DNA of 64,000 bases from Glandiceps talaboti. Its lineage: Eukaryota > Hemichordata > Enteropneusta > Spengelidae. Both the position numbers and the translations under genes were made by a program. This document shows, piece after piece, positions 52,733-64,000 of this stretch. Location: assembly GCF_964340395.1 (NCBI RefSeq), contig NC_135560.1:9434598-9498597 (forward strand), read 5' to 3'. The notes under the pieces are model-generated. The model had not been told where the DNA came from, did not search any database, and worked only from the letters and a program-made list of their open reading frames with translations. The stretch's first letter is position 1; every line of letters starts with the position of its first letter.

Positions 52733-52893
52733 TGTATATTCATCTTTATTTTGTTGAAATGAATCAACATTTAAAATTCAAGCATGGCCAAAATAATGGC
52801 CAATATTTCTCTAGTGGCCATTGCAAAATAATGGCCATTAGTTTGAATTTTAAACGATGATCAATGTCAACAACATAAAGATGAATATAATTA
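52733..52893. mobile_element. Small foldback MITE (~160 bp)
   Basis: Inverted arms: tatattcatctttattttgt at the left pairs with acaacataaagatgaatata at the right, and inner atggcca words pair around a short loop. Confidence 0.82.
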
Positions 52894-53308
52894 GAAAGAT
52901 TAAGTAATATCAGGGTATAGACATGTTGTGTTATTACTTGTTTTGCTTTGAAATGTGATAAAGAGACGTTTTCCCGAAAACCATCGGAAATTCTGAAATT
53001 TCTGAAAATGAATCTTGAGGTTTGTTTTGAACACAGTAATGAGACACAATGAATGGAAATAAAATGTCAGTACATCGTAAACCGATCGGCAGAATATCCA
53101 CTTAATAACCGGTTTATCCGAATAATAATACTAGTACTGATAATAATGTAATATGTCATGACGACGACATTACCAACACGAAACCATCTCTTTAAAACTG
53201 CTTTCACTTGGTAAATAAAGTAACGACCAGAATGACATAATGAAGACCATGATATAGTTTGTGGAATTAACGTTGGTGTAGATCTCAGACCACTAAATAG
53301 AGTGTAGA

Positions 53309-53425
53309 TCAAGCATCACTGAACGACACCTCAGGATTATCTCTCCCTACAGTGATGACCGAGGGTTCCGTTGCGTCACCAAACATCGTTGCTATGGCAG
53401 CATTATCAATGTCATCCCAAATGTC
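53309..53425 (-). CDS. Terminal coding exon of an unidentified minus-strand gene
   Basis: Read on the minus strand, an acceptor tgttttcag precedes 38 codons and a TGA at 53309-53311. The peptide starts DIWDDIDNAAIATMFGDATE and ends NPEVSFSDA. It is acidic, balanced in composition and richer in GC than its flanks, all like a real exon. Phase 0 entry is likely. A possible upstream partner is a short segment ending at a good donor (GTAGGT) at about 55150 on the minus strand. No family is recognised. Confidence 0.45.
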   Translation of the reverse strand, partial: DIWDDIDNAAIATMFGDATEPSVITVGRDNPEVSFSDA

Positions 53426-55560
53426 CTGAAAACAATGACAATGTATCAGTTGGTAGATTAAATAAGTATTACATGTTTGGTCTACCATGTGTCTACTGTA
53501 ATATTGACCATACATCTCACATAGGACTCCAAACAGCAAAACAGAACAATGCAGAATTATGTGATAGGTAAACAAGACAAAAAGTGAAACTGAATTAGTT
53601 AGTGTTCATTTCCTAGTAAGGAAAAATGAGGAATGAACCCGACTTAAATCAACAGATATTGTCGATTATATCACCTTCATGAACATAAAAAGTACACTGT
53701 CATCAATATGTCAAAGAAATACATAATTAGATTTTAAATGTAATCTCATATAATATTCTTATTACTACTACTGTAAATTCCAGTGTCACAAAGTTGTGAC
53801 GTGTTTAGTGAAAGTATGTTAACCTGGACATTAGGACTGACCCAAAGACAAATAAAACATTTGTATGCTGTGTCACAGATGACATATTCATGATTTTTAT
53901 AGTAAATTCTATATTTTAACTACATCGCATGTCCCACTTAAATGTCCCACTTCGACTGAAAGGTCAACAGACTCTCAAGAATGTACAGTTGTATGTAAAT
54001 CCGTGATGGTCTAATTTGTATGTAAATTAGTTGGTAGTGAATTATCATGTTATAGTACTACCAGGTGGTGGAGCTCTTTATGCCGGGGTTTGTGTATACC
54101 CAATCATTGTTAAGCAGTCACCTCTCTAAACCAGTGGTCACATGCTCCTAACAAGTCCTGAATTCAGGCTTATTGGGTGAACTTGGCTGATACTACTTAA
54201 GCTTGTTGCTGTTGGCTTGCTGACTACTGTGTGTTGTCGCCTGGATTGGATTGCGTTCAGCACCAGGAACTCAACCTACACAAAAGGACACTACGTTAAT
54301 TTGCCAATGGATTACGGACATTAACTGTACTTGGTACCGGGTGAGTTGTCGTCTGCCGAATAAGGGGTAAACCATTTGATTTCGGGGGGGGGGGGCAATA
54401 CCCTTTCCTGATCACAATTGAAATTTGAATTCAGAAAACTAACACCAAGAAAAATCCTCAAAGTATATTGTTGCATGCCGTGCCATTCAAAATTGTTTTA
54501 TCATGATTAAAATTTATACAGGATTCATTCAAGGTACTAAGTCAGATCAGTATTCTTAGTAATTTGATTTGATGGCAGTGTTTTGGTTTGTTTCAGCGCT
54601 GCAGCGTTTGCCAACAGTTAGTATAAACCTTTGGCAACAAACTTTGAAAGATGAAAACTTTACTTTAGGTGCAGTGAAACACGTGTACCTGGGAATTTGA
54701 CATTTGTATCTAGTTTCTGCACTTACACAACACAAAATTTTTTTTAGCTCATACCCTGGAAAATAAATTTCTCTCTTGCGTTGGTCAGCATATGTTAGTT
54801 TTCATGCTTTTGGCGGGCTACATTTTATCTTTCGAACCCCCCCCCCCCAATTAAATGGTGTACCCGTAATAGTCATACGGACTGGCGGAAAGCCATTTGA
54901 GCTCCATATTTCGCGTCTACGCTACATTGCTGCCAAGTCGAATATGACAGAACAACACGGCTTCTGACAAGGGATGGTAGAGCACCTGGTGGAGGGTCTC
55001 CCCAGGTGGATCTATGAGCATACAGAACTTATTTTGAAGTGATTTAGCTTATTCTGCTGCCGTATTTTCATGGGCGATAGCTAATGTATGATGAAAATAC
55101 AGCCGAATAAACCGAATCACGAATGAAAATAACTTCTGTATGACCTACCTTCTGTTGTGAGGACGTGGGGCGCTGTTATTATTACACAAATGTATATGTA
55201 CACCAAACGTAATAATGCAGAAAAGGACGAACGTCACCCAACATCTCCTGGTATTACATGTAAACCTTTTGACACTGGTGGTCTATTGTTATGCAAATTT
55301 ACCGTTTCCGCTGTAAAAAGTAAGTTCGTCGATGTTTGCCGGGATGTTTGTGAGAGAATAACGGGCATATTTCTGGATTAACTCGCCAAATCCTTTGAAA
55401 ACCGATTGGAAGGTACACTTCTTTGTTTTCTAGAACTAAATGGTTTCATTATTGTATCCATTATTTTCTGATCAATATCAATAGCGGTGTGGCGTTCGCG
55501 TCCGGTTCGGAGGCAGACACAAATCTGTGTAAAGTTGCAGACGACAGTTGGCAAATCTAG
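53426..55560. other. Intergenic or intronic stretch with locally GC/CpG-richer sequence
   Basis: About 55150-55560 has more CpG than its surroundings (ggtgtggcgttcgcgtccgg near 55485) and could be a promoter region of the minus-strand gene. A + strand segment 54262-54341 is open between a cag and GTGAGT but is unsupported. G and C homopolymers occur at about 54386 and 54840. Confidence 0.4.
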
Positions 55561-56377
55561 CTTTCATGGTCGCGGATATCAGTTTAAAATGACCTACAAT
55601 AAGCTTAATGAATTTACTTTTAAAATGTTTCATAGAAGTGTATACTTATCATGTGGAAACGTCTAAAATACCAGATACCGTCGATATTACCGATTATAAC
55701 ATATTTATATGTATAATATATTTACATACGGAAAAGTAGTTGAACTTGAAGTTGTTGTTTACTTGTTTACACCGAAAAGGTAAGCGACTAATTTGCATAG
55801 TTATTTGATACTTCATAATTGGCGATGGTCAAGAAAAATAGTGAAATACTTTATGAACAGTGTTCTCAATTGATATGTTGTTCTCTGTCATCTGATTCAA
55901 CACTCTGTTCTATCCCTTAGTTGTGTGTGCCACTCGACCATGCATCTTGTGACAGTCTTCCTATCCCTGGATTACAGGAATCTCTGCACAGAGTGCATAT
56001 ATGGTAAACTGACTTCAGCATGGGTTGGTGATTGTATGTTTATCACTATCATCTTCAAAAGTACTTGTTGTAGACTTGCTAATGGTTTTTGAACTAGTAG
56101 AGTGAACTGTGTGCACTCGTGGACAATTAACATCAACTTTGAACTTTGACTGAAAATACTTGGACATAGAACTGTATCCAAATGAACATTTTTGTTGGAG
56201 TATCTGGTTGATCACCATCAGTGAATAGGTCAGCAACCGTAAGTCAAACAAGTTTATATGCATCAAATTATATGTGTAGTACTTGTAATTTGCATTGTCA
56301 ATGTGTGAAGTCGATACTTTGAGTTGAATACTCCGTTACATGTTGCAATATGTCAATGTTATAGATTGTCAATATAT

Positions 56378-56385
56378 GTGTGTTT

Positions 56386-56412
<27 letters not shown>
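56378..56412. repeat. (TG)n microsatellite
   Basis: A run of about 14 TG copies, otherwise surrounded by plain AT-rich sequence (55560-56880 shows no gene). Confidence 0.92.
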
Positions 56413-56419
<7 letters not shown>

Positions 56420-56892
56420 CAAATTGTGTGAAATTGTCAAAACTCCACGAGTTTGAAGTACAGTATTCTAAATTGAAGGTGGGCAAGAGTGGCCCCCAGT
56501 ACGATTTACAGAAAAAAATAAGTGTTGAATCACAAATTACAAAGATAAAATTTCAATTTTGCATCCAAAAGAAAAAGAAAAAAAGACACTGTATTTTGAT
56601 ATAACTTCTATATTTGCAAAGTCCTGGGTATACGAACATATAATGACATATCGCGTTTAGTATTAAATCTGTTTAACATTGTTCAATTATGGTACAGTTG
56701 TATGTATTTTTCTTTTTACATGTACAAAAAAGTAGTACTTTTACTGATTACAGTCAAAATGAACGGTTGATTACGCAGTACATCGACCAGTGAAATACGA
56801 TATTACGGACTTTATTGCAACACTGCAAATAATGAAAAATAAAATGTCCCGATTATGAAGTACTTAAATACCCCTTGCCCACCCTCTAAATT

Positions 56893-57140
56893 GTCAGGTC
56901 AGGTAGGTTAGGTCAGGTCAGGTCAGGAGTCAAGTCGACAATCAAGTCAAAGAGTCAAGCAAAGTCAAGTATTGTCAAGTAAAGGTAGGTCAAGCTAAAG
57001 CAAAGTCAAGTAAAGGAAGGTCAAGGTCAAGTCAAGTAAAGGTAGGTCAAGGTCAAGTCAGGTAAAGGTAAGTTAGTTATTCAAGAGTCAAGCTGAGTCG
57101 AGTCGAATCAAGAGTTAAGTCACGAGTCAAATGAGTTAAG
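56893..57140. repeat. AGGTCA/TCAAG-type simple repeat
   Basis: Begins (GGTCA)n and grades into many copies of tcaag(t), with gtcaagtaaaggtaggtcaa repeated at about 56966-57070. Confidence 0.88.
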
Positions 57141-57495
57141 TCAGCATAAATTGATTATTACTAGCCATTTTGTACTTATTTCCAACTGCATGAGTTTGAA
57201 CTATAGTATTTTAAATTGTCATATCAAGTCAAGTCAAGTGATTGGAAAGACGAATATAAAAAAATCCAATCCGCATGGATTCCATGCCAGAGCAATCGCG
57301 TTCTCCATAGACCCTCCAGGGTCTATACGTTCTCTAAGTATTTTTCTCTCTCCAAAAAACCATAGACGTGGAGGGTCTATGCAAACATCAATAATCTACA
57401 TTTTGAGGTTGAGAGTTTAGTCTCCATGTGGAACAGTATAGTTGCACATAATATTAAGCATTTTCTGACATGTAGAACAAGCTGGTGCTAATGTT

Positions 57496-58015
57496 GAAAT
57501 GTCATGCTAAAGCAGGCGAACCAAGAAATAGTGAACCCATGTAACATCTGACATCCTGTGACCATATGAAGAAATCATCTGTATAAATTAGGAAAACAAT
57601 TGTTGAAAGAATGCTTCCTTGTTGTACACCCTGAAATATAGGATATTCATCCGTGTCTATGGCAATTTGACATTTTTGTTCACCCAACACATTTTGTAAG
57701 ATCCTCCAAAGTTTTGAATTTACACCCACGGTGTACAATTTGTGAAATAGACCATTCCACCTTAAAGAATCAAAAGCTGTGTGAATGTCTAGGCTACTTA
57801 TAAATACTTTGCTACGCCTTTCAACATGGTATGAAGCATCATCCCTAGAATACAGAATGCTGTAGTAATATTACTCTGACCAGGTTGATAACCGGCTTGT
57901 GTGTGGGGGTGGGGGTGGTGATATACATGGTTCAAAGAGTTTTTGCAAAATCGGTAGCAATGTAATTCCTCTGTAGTTTGCAGGATCAAAACGGTTCGAT
58001 CCTAGAATGTATTTC
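57496..58015 (-). pseudogene. Degenerate non-LTR retrotransposon reverse transcriptase (minus strand)
   Basis: Minus-strand frames show, in the order expected of a LINE RT, DPANYRGITLLPILQKLFE, then GYQPGQS, then LDIHTAFDSLRWNGLFHKLY and finally IFQGVQQGSILS with the catalytic YTDD box. The frames are broken by stops and shifts, so this is a dead copy. Only the N-terminal to palm part of RT remains. Confidence 0.8.
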
Positions 58016-58165
58016 GTGCAACCATAGAATGTATTTCGTGTAAGTTCCCGGACTAACGCTAATGTATTTCGTGCAACCATAGAATGTACAAAAATGTATT
58101 AAATATCTTCCGTGCAAGCTCCTTCGACCATCGCCCAATCCTCGAATGTTTTTCGTGCAACCATA
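57990..58165. repeat. Short tandem repeat at the edge of the LINE remnant
   Basis: The word gaatgtatttcgtgcaacca recurs four to five times with variation. Confidence 0.75.
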
Positions 58166-58231
58166 GCCTACGTATACCTGGAGACTTGAGAACGGCTATC
58201 GCTACACTATTCCACTATCCTAACTGACATT

Positions 58232-58462
58232 TTGAATTTTTCAATTTGCCATTCGTTCGGATCGCAAATACGCATATATGTCTTCACTGGCCATGGAGAC
58301 AGTGCTAGTGTAACACAGGAGAACAGTGTTATATGGACACATTCCGGGTTCACAGCTGCACCAGACGATTTCTTACGGACTCAACCTACTGTGTGGATGC
58401 GTTTTGTGTCTGATGGCTCCGGTACTGAGAAGGGCTTTGAAATTATTGTAGAAAACACATAA
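58232..58462 (+). CDS. C-terminal half of a CUB domain, terminal exon or fragment
   Basis: The frame reads IRIYVFTGHGDS and ends with VWMRFVSDGSGTEKGFEIIV and a stop at 58460-58462. The MRFVSDGSGTxxGF block is the typical C-terminal strand pair of CUB domains, found in secreted and membrane proteins. The N-terminal half is missing, there is no clear AG acceptor or ATG at the left, and a LINE remnant lies just upstream. The start given is only the point from which the frame looks coding. It may be the last exon of a + strand gene or a relic. Confidence 0.5.
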   Translation: MNFSICHSFGSQIRIYVFTGHGDSASVTQENSVIWTHSGFTAAPDDFLRTQPTVWMRFVSDGSGTEKGFEIIVENT

Positions 58463-59400
58463 GGTAAAACGCTTTAAAAACAGTTCTAACTTCGGATGGT
58501 GCTATGCCATATTTTAACCATAGCTCTCTCTGATGTGTACTGTCAGACATCATCTCCCGGGAGTCAAAGAAATCTCACCTGTGTACAGAGTTTTGTAAAA
58601 ACATTTTGGACATTTGCGAAAAATAGAATTGCCACTGACAAGATTCTGAATACCCATTTTCATTGACAGTGATTTATTGTACAAGGAGATAGATATTTTA
58701 TGAATTTGTCAACACATTTTATTGCAAGACAAAATAAAAGTTACTTTTATAAAGTGAGGAACCCCCAAACATACAAATCGGAGAGAAATGTGGATAAGGT
58801 ATTGTACAGAGTGGTGTAGTATTGCATGTTTTGGCATTGACAAGAGACTTAGGGGCAAATAGTCCCTGCAGGGGCGATATCAGTAGTTCTATGTAGGATA
58901 AAAACTAAATTCTTTTACTTTGGGGTGGGGAATGGGCCATTTCAGTTCTCATCGTACAAAATCAATTTTACTTTAAATGGGTCTGTTTTGTACCCCTAAG
59001 TAAATATAAATATTTCTAAGTGAAGCTTAGACACGGAAAAATGTTTTTCTCACTACATACTGACTTTGCATTCATAGCACTACACACTACTACATACTGA
59101 TGGAATTGATTGGATGGTCGAAAACAGTTGTCAATTTTGTCCAATTAAGTGTGAGGGTGAGGGGGGTTTTGATTTTGCCAACTTAAGTTTATTTAACATT
59201 CACGGATTATTCTAATCAATAGGGAAATGATACTGTGATGGACAATGTAATTGGTACAATTGGTAGCTGTCTTCATGGTTGCGTCTTTAATGGTGACTGC
59301 TGTCTGGATTATTTTGGAACAATGGAGGTAAGGACGATTTATGGATAAAACTATTTTAGAACAAAAATGAATTTCAGTTGTCTTTCTGACTTCGACTTGT
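58463..59400. other. Intergenic stretch with no gene seen
   Basis: AT-rich. A possible donor-like aatggaggtaag near 59322 has no matching exon. Confidence 0.45.
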
Positions 59401-59418
59401 CTGTTAGAATATCCCCTC

Positions 59419-59453
<35 letters not shown>

Positions 59454-59524
59454 GTCTCTCTCTCTGTCTCTCTCTCTCTGTCTCTGTCTCTGTCTCTGTC
59501 TCTCTCTCTGTCTCTCTGTCTCTC

Positions 59525-59620
<96 letters not shown>
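59419..59620. repeat. (TCTG)n/(TC)n microsatellite
   Basis: TCTG repeats pass into TCTC/TCTG mixtures and then a long pure (TC)n. The Arg/Glu repeat frames on the minus strand are artefacts. Confidence 0.97.
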
Positions 59621-59622
<2 letters not shown>

Positions 59623-60149
59623 AACTTTTCTTTGCACGCATGCTGTGATGGCAGTTCAAAGCACGCCCTCAGTGGCGACACTTTCTGTCTCCTAGAACCC
59701 TAATTACTGACAGAATCTGCCAAGCCTTGGCCTTTACACTGGTGAGATTTGCCTACATTGAAAGAGCTTATGCCTGAGCATACAAATCAAAGAGAATTGT
59801 TGGATATTTAGCATATTGTGTAACAGGTGTCACGTTTTGTATTGTGTGCTTCCCCTTCCAGATTAAAGTAGACGATACGGTTATACACGTAAAATCGATT
59901 CCAACCATCATCATATCTGGAATCATGAAATTATACATTCATCATATTTTGCATTATGCATTGTTTTTGTCATTGTGCATGCTGTTATGTTACTACTTAT
60001 ATAGTATATTAACATGTGTTTACACGATTATGCAAATGACTCAATTAATATTCACCAGATTTAAACTGAATGCCTACTATATATTTTGTTCCTAGCTCCT
60101 CACATTGTTGGAATACAATATTCTGAGCTATAGCTATTATACATGATGA

Positions 60150-60775
60150 AACCTTAATTGGAAAATTCATAGTGTGAACTAATGAAATTTGAAACTTGCT
60201 GGCATAAAACATTGCCTAATTATCATAAAATTATGCAAATTAACCATTACGATTATAATTAACTACATCAACAAGCTTTAAAGGAAACAACACTTTGTTA
60301 GCATCAATGCATATACTGAACTATCTACAATTTAAAGCTTGCATTCTAAAGATATTGCTTAATTATAAAAAAAAAAAAAAGATTATTTATGTAAATTACA
60401 CATCACAATTACAAATTACACACAAAAACTACATCAAACCCGTGTGCTTTGCTACGGTTGATGTCTGTACCAAACCATAAGAAATTTGAAGTTTGCATTC
60501 TTAAGATGTAGCCTAATTACTGAAAATAATTATGCAACTTTCTCATTAAAACTAAAAGCTATATCAGCAAGCTTCTAACACATGTGCACTTTATTATATT
60601 TGATGTATGATGTATGATGTTCCAAAATATATTAAAGTTGTAGATTGCATTCTAAGATATGGCCTTATTATCAAGTCATCAATCATACAAAATATAACAA
60701 GCGTGCACAATTTGTTATCATCAATGAAGACACCGACCGACCGACATACAGACAGACAGACATACATACATAAGC
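60150..60775. repeat. Degenerate ~140-bp tandem repeat ending in a GACC/GACA tail
   Basis: Words such as gcattctaa(a)gata, ttatgcaa(a)tt, aacaagctt and tgcac(t)tt(t)gtta recur at about 60230, 60345, 60500, 60570, 60650 and 60700. It ends in accgaccgaccgacatacag and a (CATA)n run. Confidence 0.65.
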
Positions 60776-61535
60776 TTAGATAGATAGCGGATTTATTGGC
60801 GCCATCAGAAAAAGCGTTAAACGCATGCCACTGTTAAACTGTAAAGAATGACAGGCAAAATATGACAACTGCAAACCCTAGTTTATTTAATGTAATGCCA
60901 ATTGGGAAACTCAGCGTAATTCCCATATGATATCCCAAAAAAATGATTTTCATCAGTATGGGTTTAAAAAAAACCCAGAGTGTTCACCGTTCTCCTGCGC
61001 GCATAAATATTGCCACTGGAACGAGTTATTAGGTGTGACTGTTGGTAGGCGCTTTTCTGTGAATTTCGTTTATGATCTTTCAAAAACAGTTCACTTATAC
61101 TTTGCACAGTTATTACTGTTGGAGTCTGGCATGCAAGGATGTGTGATCTGAAGACATACAATATCGCCCTCAACGATCAAGTATACATACTATTCATTCT
61201 GAATTATCATCACCATCTCTTTCTGATTCACTGTGTTGTCGGCAGTGTAATTGTAGGCGGGACTTTCATAAGCAAGAAGAATTGATGCCAATGTGTATGG
61301 CATATTGGTACAGACAGAGATCAATAACTGTGGCTAGGTCATCAATTGCTGAATGAAAGTACATACAGCTTGTAACCAAAATAACTATTTTACCATCGTG
61401 TGTTTCAAATATACGATTGCAAATCGAAGGATTTCTAGAATGTTGTAAACGTAGAATTCGTGATCGGTGCTTCAACAGGTCAATATCACTCTACGTTGTC
61501 ACGCTTACTTTTAATTTGAATAACAAAGTGAACGG
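60776..61535. other. Upstream region of the signal-peptide gene
   Basis: No gene is seen. CpG-containing words increase towards 61430-61530, as might be expected in a promoter. Confidence 0.4.
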
Positions 61536-61542
61536 TATATAA
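61536..61542 (+). promoter_or_regulatory. TATA box (TATATAA)
   Basis: TATATAA lies 42-48 bases upstream of the ATG at 61584. A start site 25-30 bases downstream would fall near 61566-61572 and leave a very short 5' UTR. Confidence 0.5.
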
Positions 61543-61583
61543 TCACAAAGAAGTACGTGTTATATTGAACAATAATCACCGTG

Positions 61584-61681
61584 ATGGAAAAGCAGTACGG
61601 TAATATGAGGGGATTTTACACCGTGGTGATTATTTTCACATGTTTTCTATTGATTCATGAAACTGACACCGGAACATTAAG
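61584..61681 (+). CDS. First coding exon with N-terminal signal peptide, unidentified secreted or membrane protein
   Basis: The ATG has a strong context (G at -3, G at +4). The peptide starts MEKQYGNMRG, has a hydrophobic core FYTVVIIFTCFLLI and then HETDTGTLR, a plausible cleavage region. It ends at donor AG|GTATGT in phase 2. The remaining exons were not found in the next 2.3 kb and may lie beyond the window. No family can be named from this exon alone. Confidence 0.55.
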
Positions 61682-62775
61682 GTATGTATGCTTTCTGACA
61701 TTACACCAATCGAGAAAATGTGATGATCAAAAATTAATATGAAGCTGTTGGGATACAGAGTAAATATTGTCATTCAGACAAGGTCGCGGTGTATGCCGGC
61801 AAGTATTCAACAATGTGATCTATTCAGCTATGTAGACTCTTTTGATAGTCGGAAAATATAGAATATACCATATTTTCAAAACACGTACGTTTCATCAGAA
61901 GAGTGTTTGGCCGTGAACGTGTAATGTAGTAAGCAAATGTGACAGATAATGGCACACTTGATTATCAAAATAGTACTCTCTTTTTAATTGAACTGTGCAA
62001 CACCAAATCCGACGATTGGATGCGATCTACTGGAGCATTCCCCCACGTAATTGCACGACGAGACGGTCATTAATGCGGTACAAATGTAGTCCCCGATAAG
62101 ATAGACACGTAACTGGGTAACCGGCAGAACGGGGAAAGTATTTATCATCCGAGAAACGAGGTCGCATTAAGATACCGGGACGGACATACCATATTTGCCG
62201 TGTCAGTTACAGAAATTGATAATCCGTGTTTTAGATGTATCTATACAATCACATGACCTATAAAACTCAGAAGTTTTCAAGACCCAATTGACAACAAGCG
62301 TTTAGTGTCTATTTGAAAAGAAGAATTACAACATTTCCAAATGATGGAAATGTTGATGAATTATAAGTTCTTTCTAAACGACTAAATTTTACTTCAATCC
62401 TTATCACGTGAAAGAGCTTTATTCGTATCTGCATAACATCGTTTACGTGCAACCACATTGTACTGTTGGATTAGCCGTATGGTGGTTAGACATTTCATGA
62501 CAGATATACCATTCACATGCATCATCTTTTCATTGTATAATTTATGTAACCACCCAACTTCCAGGCTATATTCGAGCCGTGAACAGTAATGAATGAATAA
62601 CGGTCATGGGAGGTTGTTCCTATATTGTTGCACAATTCCAAGTATGTTGTGACCGTGACACTATTTACCAAGCGTTACGTTCTGTACATCGCATTGTCGT
62701 TTATCAATTTCGACCCCTTTCTTAGCAAAACAAAACAAAACCAAAACCAAAACAACAACAACAACAACAACAACA

Positions 62776-62807
<32 letters not shown>

Positions 62808-64000
62808 AACAACAACAACAACAACAACAAATGAATATTTCCATCCCGAATATGTCAAATCCAAAGACAATATTTTTATGAACATTTCAACTCGCGATTT
62901 TACTTAGAGAGTTATGTCACGAAAGCCGAGTTTTTCTAAAGTACAGGATGAGGAGGGACCACAATTACGTACACTGTAGAAAATAAGAAAGAACACACAC
63001 AGATCTAGATGGCACAGGTTTAAGTCGAACTTGTTTGATTTCTCTCTAAATAATAAAAAATACAACACTTTTGTACAGCAATATTGCTTGTACGAAAAAA
63101 AACTATGCTTAAATCTAAATCTATAACTTAGAGTACACTTGAAAATTACTGATGGCTGGTTGTGGCAAATAAAATTACTAACTAATTAATGTCTGACACT
63201 GTTCGATGTAAAATCTCTTGTCTAATGTCGAAGCATAGACTTGGGACACGCCAATGGCACTGCAACACATACACCTCGTGGATGGTGTTGTCAGTTGTTC
63301 ACGAATGCAAAGCACATACAGTTCACACAATGCATTATTCACAGTCCTGGTAAAATGTTGAGTTTCCAAGCAATAACAGAGTTCAGAACTTCCCCCATAC
63401 AGGGGTCCAATACAATAGCATACTACTACAACGTTGTATGTTTATCACAGATCCAAATATATGTCCATTTTATTACAAGTGTCTAAACAACTCTCTTGCC
63501 ACGCACGATTGGATATGATTATAATTGCCACCAAGTGTCCTTCATAGTATATGCAGATTCAGTCAAGTTGTTTATCAATTTTTCAGTCATCTGTAGAAAA
63601 ATATTATGCTAATTCACTACTTAATTTTAATTGGAATTATGTGCGAGTAAACATGCTCCCGATTTCCATAACTTGTCAATAACCCTGACCGGTCAACCTA
63701 ATGTCGCCCGACAAACTTGACTAAACAAGTTATATTCTGACATAAATAACATTAAATCAACCTAATTTGTTAATAAAAACTACAATATAGCTATGCATCC
63801 ACAACAACAAAACAAACAAAACAAAACAAATAAAAACAAAACAAAACAAAAACTGTTACAGTGAATGGAATGTTCCAATAATTTTCAGGGCAAGCAAGTT
63901 GTTGATAACTTAAAGGTAGAAGTGATTCAATACAACCACTTCGCTGTAAAAAAATTAAGTTCAGTGCCCTTTGCACCATGATTGTAACGATCACAATAAT
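61682..64000. other. Presumed first intron of the signal-peptide gene
   Basis: (AAC)n/(GAC)n occupies about 62752-62830 and an (ACAAA)n-type run lies at about 63806-63852. No exon with the right phase was recognised. Confidence 0.45.

Noticed and set aside
54048-54360. Solo LTR or short + strand exon (open segment 54262-54341 before GTGAGT)
   Set aside because: The left end starts TGTTA but no matching CA end, target duplication or second LTR was found. The exon reading lacks a good polypyrimidine tract and a partner.
55150-55173. 24-nt exon joining to the minus-strand exon at 53309-53425
   Set aside because: The donor GTAGGT is good, but the acceptor side lacks a pyrimidine tract and so short an exon cannot be supported by reading alone.
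59193-59681. Arg-Glu repeat protein on the minus strand
   Set aside because: Product of the (TC)n/(TCTG)n tract; no gene structure around it.
62745-62834. Poly-Asn/Asp coding segment
   Set aside because: It is an (AAC)n/(GAC)n microsatellite in presumed intron.

Overview
The window is animal nuclear DNA: AT-rich, with many GT-AG introns and dense microsatellites, minisatellites and short inverted-repeat transposons. Exon-rich genes, a tRNA-derived SINE with a tail resembling Deu/CORE-type SINEs, CTCF-like core motifs and an undivided Lbc-type RhoGEF gene suggest a marine invertebrate. A deuterostome such as a hemichordate, echinoderm or amphioxus relative is my first guess and a lophotrochozoan my second; the species cannot be settled from this sequence.

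One multi-exon gene on the + strand dominates the window. I traced 31 exons from 14602 to 50359, all in compatible phase, plus a candidate first coding exon at 10786-10981. They encode a Dbl-family Rho guanine-nucleotide exchange factor of the Lbc group (relatives ARHGEF2/GEF-H1, ARHGEF18, ARHGEF28 and AKAP13). Its order is Ser-rich N-terminus, C1 zinc finger (exons 8-9), Ser-rich linker, DH domain (exons 15-21), PH domain (exons 21-23), a coiled coil, a Ser-rich tail with a conserved RAETFGGFD block, a second coiled coil and a His/Gln-rich C-terminus. With exon 1 the model is 4707 nt, or 1568 residues plus a stop. Exon 1 would add a membrane-spanning N-terminus, which is the most unusual part of the model.

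Left of the gene (1-10785) I see no convincing genes. This stretch holds minisatellites, two foldback elements, a SINE and a 1460-bp Harbinger-like element with about 80-bp terminal inverted repeats and TTA target duplications. The introns hold further MITEs, a 100-bp GC-rich palindromic insertion flanked by 10-bp direct repeats, a LINE 3' remnant, a second SINE-like repeat, long (TG)n, (TATG)n, (TCTG)n, (TTATG)n and (TAG/TTG)n arrays, and G-quadruplex-prone tracts.

Right of the gene (50360-64000) come the 3' UTR with two clustered AATAAA signals, a pair of oppositely oriented CTCF-like motifs near 51.7 kb, a huge (TG)n block and fragments of other possible genes. These are a candidate + exon at 52590-52704, a terminal coding exon on the minus strand at 53309-53425, a broken reverse transcriptase on the minus strand near 57.5-58.0 kb, a CUB-domain C-terminal half on the + strand ending at 58462, and a TATA-driven first exon with a signal peptide at 61584-61681 whose remaining exons probably lie beyond the window.

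All exon calls come from reading splice sites and frame by eye. Nothing here was aligned to a database.
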